Assembly (NCBI GenBank): GCA_017311315.1
Contig: CM029642.1
Span: forward strand, 13,781,624 to 13,845,623
DNA length: 64,000 nt
Reading direction: 5' to 3'
Source: Dendrocalamus latiflorus
Taxonomy: Eukaryota; Streptophyta; Magnoliopsida; Poales; Poaceae
Below, in pieces: positions 57,435-64,000 of this stretch. Made by a program: the position numbers and the translations under genes. Below the pieces are notes generated by a model that was not told the origin of the DNA, searched no databases, and saw only the letters and a list, made by a program, of their open reading frames with translations. How positions within the stretch are numbered: the first letter of the stretch is position 1; each line of letters starts with the position of its first letter.

Positions 57435-58597
57435 GAGCTAAAGCCACTTTTGGCATTTTTTCGTATTGTATTTACAGAAATAGCAGTATGCTGAGCGTAT
57501 TGACAAAAATGTCGTTTCTGCTGTCGGGGGCCGGGTGGCAGCGCCCGCGAGGTGACACGCGGCACCTGCCGCTGGCGGGCGCCTGCCGCCCCCTCACTGG
57601 ATGACAGGCAGCCTGCCACCTGGGGGGCAGACGCCTGCCATCCAGGGAGGGGGCGGTAGGTAATTAGACCAGCTAATTAGCCAGCCTAATTACCTGCCCT
57701 AATGTTTTCATTTAGTGTTTGTTGGAATTTTTAAATATACAAATGAGATCAAAAAATTACGAAAATTTATGTACAGTCTTCCAACACAATTTACCTCGTA
57801 GTGTAATTTTTGGGTAATTTTATCCATTACGAATGTTGCTAAAAATTTATAAAATTTTGATATTTTTATGAGTTTTTACATATAGCAAACGAGCTCCAAA
57901 AATTACAAAATTTTATGTGAAGCCCCCCGATATAGTAGTAGTTATTGTGTATTTTTTTGAGAATTTTACATTGTTTGAATTTGCCACATTTATTTGGATT
58001 AACTTAATTATAAATTTAACAATTGATTAAGTACTAATGGCCGTACAGTGGTCGGGCAGCAGGTCACTAACCTTGGCCATTAGTTCTTAATTATCTATTC
58101 AATTATACACTGATTTAATAATTTATAGAGATAGAAAAATGTGCAAAAAATTATGTAAAAATTACACAACATAGCACCCTATATAAGGAAGTTGCATAAA
58201 AAATTTCGTAATTTTTCACAACTATTTGCTATCTCTAAAAATTCTTAGAGCAGCATATAACTGTTTAATCGTTTGGTTAATTATGCGTCATTCCAAGAAT
58301 TTTTAGAGATAGAAAATAGGCTCAAAAAATTACGGACAAATTACAGTATATACCACAATGCTTTGAAAAACTCCAACAAAAATGTCATAATTGTTTGAGC
58401 TCATTTGATATATTTGAAAATTCAAAGAAGTACTAAATAAAAAAATTAGGGTAGGTTGCCTGTCGTCTGGTGAGGGAGCGGCAGGCGCTTGCCGCCCGTG
58501 CACCGGATGGCAGAAGTGATATTTTTGTTAATACGCTCGGTATACTACTATTTCTGTAAATACGGTGCGAAACAGTGACTAAAGTGACTTTGGCTCG
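57435..58597. mobile_element. MULE-type MITE, 1163 bp, with 9-bp target duplication
   Basis: Terminal inverted repeats of about 85 bp: the left begins GGAGCTAAAGCCACTTTTGG, the right is its diverged complement ending CTTTGGCTCG. Perfect 9-bp duplications ATGGCTCTG lie at 57426-57434 and 58598-58606, as in Mutator-like elements. No transposase. The interior repeats CCGCC / GGCGG motifs next to both ends and AT-rich phrases with AAAAATTTATAAAATTT character. Confidence 0.92.
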
Positions 58598-58606
58598 ATG
58601 GCTCTG

Positions 58607-59024
58607 GAGGCTGTCTCGACGCAGTACAGCTCATGCGTGGAAGCAATGGGCAGCACCTTAGCCATGGCAAATATCAATAGTAATTCATCGTTGCTTAGTG
58701 GACAGTTGCCCTTATTTGAGTCAACAAGCTCACCTGTGTCCTAACTAGTGCTAATGAAGATGGATGGAGACGGAGAGGACGAGAGGTACCCAGGTGGGTG
58801 GAGTAGTAATTCGTCATGCATTGGTGCATGCAGGAAACGAGCGAGAGTAGCTGAAGAGCAGAGGGGAGGAGGAAGCAGAGGAGTAACGGGGGAGCAGGAT
58901 GGTAGGTGGAGAATGGAGACTAGGCGAGATGTGGCCCTTAAATTGCTCCGAAATTGAATGCAATTGCGAAGTACTTTTGGGTTTTTCTTCGCGCCTTTTT
59001 TTACTTTTGGGTTTTTGTTCAGTA
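58607..59024. repeat. Direct duplication, copy A, first part
   Basis: 58764-58990 matches 63035-63360 and 63645-63720: GGAGACGGAGAGGACGAGAG, then GCAGAGGAGTAACG, GGAGACTAGG, TTAAATTGCTCC, TTGAATGCAAT. The copy is then interrupted by the fold-back element at 59025. Confidence 0.8.
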
Positions 59025-60061
59025 GAGTTTTTTTAAATAATATATTTTTATTTGAAATACAAAATTATACTCACATTTTTATTTTTTACAAAAATAACTC
59101 CCTGTAGGCTGTAGCCTAACCATTAGGCGACAGGTTCCAATAGTTCAATAGTTGGGCACTTGGGCAACAGGTTCCAATAGCCTAACAGTTGAGCTACTGG
59201 ACTGGACTGATGTCATCCAATCGTAGGGCGATTGAAGAACATCTAGATTATTTTAAAAAATTCGAGTATCGAGTAGAGTTTTTTTAAATAATCTATTTTT
59301 TATTAAAAATACAAAATTATACCTACATTTTTATTTTTTTTACAAAAGTAACTAACGACCTAAAATATTTCTAACTGTCATATAACACTAATTTGTAGTC
59401 TAACAACACTATGAACAGGCGTTGTTAACCCTGTATGGTTGGGAGACCAATTTAGTGTGGCCATCTAGGAAGTAGGAATAGTATACGAATTAACACATGC
59501 ATATGTATCAAATTTGATTGATTATGCAAAAAGCAAAAGGTGACAACTCTTAGCCACAATTTTATTGTATATGCTAGTACGACTGAACGATTCAGTCTGC
59601 GTGTCACTCGGCCGTTAGCCGATAGGGTCTAGTCGCCGAACGATTCAGTTACAGGGAGTTGCTTTTGTAAAAAATAAAGATGTGGGTTTAATTTTGTATT
59701 TTTAAATAAAAAATAGATTATTTAAAAAATTCTACTCAATACTTGAATTTTTTAAATAATCTAAATGTCCTTTAGTCGCCCTACGGTTGGACGACAGCAG
59801 TCCAATAGCCCAACCGTTAGGTGACAGTAACCTGTAGCCCAACTGTTGGGCTATTGGAACCTGTAGCCCAGCCGTTGGCCTACTGGATCCTGTCGCCCAA
59901 CAGTTGGGCTATTGATCTTCGTGTCGCTCGGCCGTTGGGCGATAGGATCCAGTTGCCTAATAGTTGGGCTACAGGTAGTTACTTTTTTTAAAAAAAATGA
60001 AAACATGGGTATAATTTTGTATTTTCGAATAAAAATTAGATTATTTTTTAAAAAAATTCTG
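59025..60061. mobile_element. Large fold-back element with palindromic subrepeats
   Basis: The left arm (59025-59355) and right arm (about 59645-60061) are inverted copies over more than 300 bp, starting GAGTTTTTTTAAATAATA. Both arms hold GCCCAAC(N)GTTGGGC-type palindromes spaced about 35 bp apart. Perfect 8-bp duplications GTTCAGTA flank it (59017-59024 and 60062-60069). The second copy of the host block (63716 region, GGTTCAGTATGCC) is the empty site. No coding capacity. Superfamily uncertain: 8 bp suggests hAT, but the ends are not hAT-like. Confidence 0.85.
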
Positions 60062-60590
60062 GTTCAGTATGCCATCAAAAGAAAGGTTCTGAACGCACCT
60101 TACAGCGAACTAGGATGGAAATACGCGCTATGCTACACCGCAAGGATCTATATACGAAAAACTGAAAGTAAGGATCTGTACGTATTTACATGAAAAGAAG
60201 AGCTTTTCTAAGAAAAGTAAAGAATCATCCGTAATTACGCAAGGACCCGTACATATTTCTGGCAAAAATAGAAGGTGTTTTTCGCAAAACTGGTGAGTGG
60301 CGTGCCTCCCCTTGCGGCAATCTCTTCCGCTTTAATAGAGTTATGGTAGGATTACTACGATTAACAGGAAAAATAACCACACTCGGGTCTAGGATTCTAG
60401 GGCTCTATCCCTCTGTAAACTAAGCGATAAAAACATCTTAATTGTGATCTTTAAACAAAGGAGGTTGAATTGACTTTGCAAAAAAGACCCGATGAAACCT
60501 TCGCTCCGTCTCTGTCTTTTCGGATTTCCATTCAGAATTGAGTTTGCAAAGAAAAGAGTCGCTCGGTAACAAGGCCACGCATTGGATGTT
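60062..60590. repeat. Direct duplication, copy A, second part
   Basis: Matches 63711-64000: ATGCCATCAAAAGAAAGG, CGCACCTTACAG, AAAATAACC(A/G)CACT, CATCTTAATT, GAGGTTGAATTGACTTTGCA, GGTAACAAGGCCACGC. About 240 bp (60106-60345) are extra in this copy; they contain AAAGTAAAGAATCATCCG and TAATTACGCAAGGACCCGTA. Confidence 0.85.
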
Positions 60591-61366
60591 GGCAGATGGA
60601 TCATTCAGCTGTTGTGAGTCCAGGGCCGGAACAGTACAGACGCATGGGCACGCCGGCATGAGTCACTCACGAATGCTATTACTCGACAGTGCTACGAAGA
60701 CTTGACCTCGGAGAAAGGACATAAAGCTACTCAGCACCAAGGTAAGTTATGAATCAGTGGTGCTATGTATCTCGACTCAGTATTTATGAAGTACCGATTG
60801 ATGTAGGCCATAGCCAGTCGCCGTTGGTCACGTTGGGGAAAAAAATCAATTAGCTACATCGGATAAAAATTGACGCAAGACGGCGATGAAGCAACCGTTC
60901 ACGTTAATGCGTATTCAGGAGTATACGAGGGGATAGAACCGATCCTTATAATGCTCAATGTGAACCTCTTCTATCGGAATGTTTCGCAAGCCTTCAATGA
61001 AGCTACCTCTTCCATCTTTCGTTTCTCAAGGTTTTAGTGGAACTCACGCAGGGAGTACTAGTATTAGCTTTTAGTGCTGGTTTTTATATGTGATTTATGG
61101 TTTTTGGCTGAAAATAAATAGGTAGTGATTGAAAAAAGTGGTTTTTAGAGATAAGAGACGAGCAATAGAAAAAATAAGGGGGGAGATATGTACGTGTGAC
61201 AGGAGCGAAAGGAGTGGGGTGCGTGATGCGCATGTGATCCTCTGCCTTATCTTCGGAGTGAGACACTAGTAAAAGAAGTAGAGAAGGCACTTTGAGAAGC
61301 TGGGTGTTCGTATTGGATTTTGGCTTTTCGAAGTAAAAGGCAGAAGCAGAAACAAATACGAACATG
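60591..61366. other. Intergenic DNA
   Basis: No supportable gene, repeat or element. Short open frames at 61084-61481 on the minus strand are AT-driven. Confidence 0.4.
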
Positions 61367-61375
61367 GTATAATTG

Positions 61376-62206
61376 GAGTTTTTGCCACTTTTAGTATGTT
61401 TTGAATCTGTATTTGCAAAAATAGCCATAGTCGCATGGAAATAGCAAAAATGACACTTCTGACGCCCGGCAGCAACAACATGGAGCTGACATGTGGGTCT
61501 GTGACTCGGCCACCGTGCGGCTCCCTACCTGCTACCCTGTCACCAAACAGCAGATAATTAAGGTAGCTAATTAACTTGTTTAATTACTTACCTTAATTAG
61601 TGGTTCTGGTCGCAGCCGCTTTCCCAACCTTTGACCACTAACTACATTATCCTGGCCACTGCCGTATTCGACCACGGTCGTTCACGACCACAGCCATTCC
61701 GACCGCTCCAAAAGTCTCGACCACTCTTTGCATTTTGTAGCTTTCGACCACCTAAAGCCTATCGACCAGCTATTGTATCTCTGACTACTGTAGACTCGAC
61801 CACCTCGGCCATTCGACCACTTCAGCCGTCCGACCACAGCCATTCGACCACCTTGACCATTCGACCACTCTAGCCCTCCAACCACGGCTATTTGACTTCA
61901 GCCATCGACCACGTCCGACCATGGCTATTCGACCACTTCAGCGATTGACCACGTCCGATCACGGCTATTCGACCACTTCAGTCATCGACTAATTAAGGCA
62001 AGTAATTAAACCGGCTTAATTATCTGGTGGTAGGATGGCAGGCAGGGAGCCGCACAGTAGCTGGGTGGTAGGCCCACGTGTTAGCTCCACGCCACTGCCG
62101 CCCGGTGACCAGGCGGCAAAAGTGCTATTTTTGCCATTTCTGCGCGCGCGACTATAGCTATTTTTGCAAATACGTGTTCAAAACATGCCAAAAGTATCAA
62201 AAACTC
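61376..62206. mobile_element. MULE-type MITE, 831 bp, with TCGACCAC-rich core
   Basis: Terminal repeats of about 95 bp: GAGTTTTTGCCACTTTTAGT at the left and the complement of AAAAGTATCAAAAACTC at the right, both with GTATTTGCAAAAATAGC. Flanks GTATAATTG and GCCTAATTG agree at 7 of 9. The family is the same as 57435-58597. The core at 61626-61990 repeats CGACCAC or close variants more than fifteen times, bounded by inverted TAATTAAGG-type phrases. Confidence 0.85.
61626..61990. repeat. CGACCAC-motif repeat
   Basis: ATTCGACCAC, CATCGACCACGTCCGACCA and similar words are spaced mostly 10-30 bp apart. They are not strictly periodic, so this is a motif cluster rather than a clean microsatellite. 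Confidence 0.85.
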
Positions 62207-63020
62207 GCCTAATTGGCTTAGATTATATACAGAATCACACATAACCATGTTATTTCAGTATCTAACTGTTTACAGCTCACTTCGATAGGGACTGCAATCC
62301 AAACTTTGAAAAAGTCAACTCAATTACAAAATTCATCGACCGGGAAATCACCAAAGAATTGTGTGTGTAAAACCAAGCCAATTCCATCCAAGCCCAACAA
62401 CACGGCACAGCCACAGAAATATTAGATAGAGGGGAAAAAAGCCACCGTGTTCTCTCTCAATAGCCAGAAATTATCATGTTAATTGATAGAAAAAGAAAAG
62501 ATCTAACCATCTATTGAGGTTGTCTAGATTAATCGGATGTATAGTTAAGCTATTATAGTAGTATACGAAATACAATTTTCAGTTATATTAAAAGTATTAG
62601 AGTTGGATAATAAATACAATATTATTTTTAGAGGTACTGTAATAACTAGCTACATAATTACGTGGGAAATTTGGGTAGTTTACTTTACAGAGATGAGACT
62701 CGACCGATCGTTCAATGTTCTGACTCCAGCTGCAGCATAAGGGCCAAGGGGAGCAGAAGTACAGGACACTAGACACGCATGCATGATGCATATGCCCTCG
62801 ATCTCGTCATGAATGCCATTGCTGAGCTTGCTGCGTGCATGCAGTACGGAGTGGGTAGTCGCACAGGACTTGATCATGACGTGGAGATAATTAAGGAAGC
62901 CAGGACGACACTCAGACGGACAGATAGAGGTGGATGAATAGTAGGAATTCAAGGTGGATGGAGACGAAAAGAATAGGGCTCAAGAGCTAGCACAGGTACT
63001 AGATAGGTTTCAGGTTGTGA
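62207..63020. other. Intergenic DNA before duplication copy B
   Basis: Nothing supportable is seen. A minus-strand frame at 62952-62680 has no recognisable domain. Confidence 0.4.
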
Positions 63021-64000
63021 ATGCCAATGAGAGTGGACGGAGACGGAGAGGACGAGAGGTACGCAGGTAGGTGGTGGGTGAAGAAGTAATGTGGTGTTTT
63101 AAATAGCTTTTAGTTTAAATTTTTAATTTTTAGTTAAAATTGTACTGTAGTGATTGTTAACTTTTTCAAAGAAAAAAATCATTATATCATCACGAATAAT
63201 ACAAAGGAACAAGAGAAAAAAAGAGAAAAAAAGAGCTAAAATAAACCGAAATTAGAAACCAATATGTTTCAAAGAAGTTATGATTTAAATAAACTAAAAG
63301 CAGAGGAGTAACGTGGGAACATGACGGTAGGTGGGAAAATGGAGACTAGGGGGCCATTTTTTTTGGCTGAGTCTTATGACTTTTAGCTGTGATTTGTGAT
63401 TTTTAGGTTGTTTGTGTGAGATATTACAGAGTAACAGAAACTCACATTGGTTTTTGCTGATATAAATGAAGTCGGTACAGTATGTACTATAATTAACTAG
63501 TAGACTTCATGTTGAAAAGATACTTCATTTAAAAGTTAGTTACTGTAAAAAAAGTTGAAAATAGAAGTTAAAAGCTAAAAAAGAACAGGGCCTAGAAGAG
63601 GTGTGGTCTCAGTGGCTGAATCTCAACGCAAACAGGGGGAGAACATGCCCTTAAATTGCTCCAGTTAAGTGAAATTGAATGCAATCTCCCGCATATATAC
63701 TTTTGGGTTTTGGTTCAGTATGCCATCAAAAGAAAGGCTCTGTAACGCACCTTACAGCCAATAGGATTACTACAATTAACGGGAAAAATAACCGCACTTG
63801 GGTCTTTAGGATTCTAGGGCTCTATCCCTCTGTGTAAACTAAGCAATAAAAACATCTTAATTCTGATCTTCAAACAATGGAGGTTGAATTGACTTTGCAA
63901 AAAAGATCCAATGAAACCTTCTCTCCGTCTCTCTGTCTTTTTGGATTCCTTTTGGAATTGAGTTTGCAAAGAAAAGAGTCAGTCGGTAACAAGGCCACGC
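63021..64000. repeat. Direct duplication, copy B (runs off the window)
   Basis: Second copy of the block at 58764-60590, without the fold-back element but with a MITE at 63355. It carries on past the right edge of the window. Confidence 0.85.
63355..63592. mobile_element. MITE in duplication copy B
   Basis: Starts GGGGCCATTTTTTTTGGCTG and ends AAAAAAGAACAGGGCC, with TAG on both sides. Copy A lacks it (GGAGACTAGGCGAGATGTGG is uninterrupted). The interior is AT-rich. A 3-bp duplication fits PIF/Harbinger or CACTA. Confidence 0.65.

Overview
This is nuclear DNA from a grass (Poaceae). The evidence is three large monocot-type NLR (CC-NB-ARC-LRR class) genes, grass-type Copia, TRIM, Helitron, hAT, Mutator-like and MITE insertions, GC-rich gene 5' ends beside AT-rich intergenic DNA, and (TA)n tracts. 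I cannot name the species from sequence alone. There are no bacterial, organellar or CRISPR features, and no convincing tRNA or rRNA gene.

The host gene content is a cluster of three related NLR-like genes, all on the minus strand. NLR-1 (2237-7004) is broken by a tandem TRIM retroelement. NLR-2 (17922-21890) is an intact single-exon ORF of 1322 codons. NLR-3 (47062-51007) carries one frameshift. NLR-1 and NLR-2 lie in a duplicated block of about 5.2 kb (1569-7655 and 17280-22560) that includes their flanks; NLR-3 shares the 3' flank. All three have a coiled-coil N-terminus, a C-terminal winged-helix/ARC2 block with a VHD motif, and a long LRR. The segment where the Walker A loop should be has no GKT/S motif. 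It is followed by a charged helical stretch built from repeated modules.

The rest is layered mobile and repetitive DNA. At 0-1 kb is a decayed Copia gag. At 8-9 kb a small unidentified gene was hit twice by sibling hAT MITEs. From 10.2 to 12.9 kb and 22.8 to 32.5 kb lies an array of about eight copies of a roughly 1-kb non-coding unit. Its copies were later split by a PIF-like element, a Helitron, a MITE, a probable solo LTR and an hAT element, and intact copies act as empty-site controls. At 34.1-38.2 kb is a Mutator-like element with long GGCGCC-rich inverted repeats carrying two minus-strand genes. At 39.5-41.4 kb is a decayed plant-mobile-domain gene. At 44.7-45.0 kb is a 278-bp TRIM/SMART-like element. 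From 52.2 kb to the end come a MULE transposase remnant, an LTR-like region, two members of a MULE-MITE family, a large fold-back element, and a direct duplication (58.7-60.6 kb against 63.0-64.0 kb) that runs off the window.

Only NLR-2 is likely to make a full-length product. The paralogues look like a fast-evolving immune-receptor family, with transposon interruption, private LRR expansions, and repeat growth in the region that replaced the nucleotide-binding loop.
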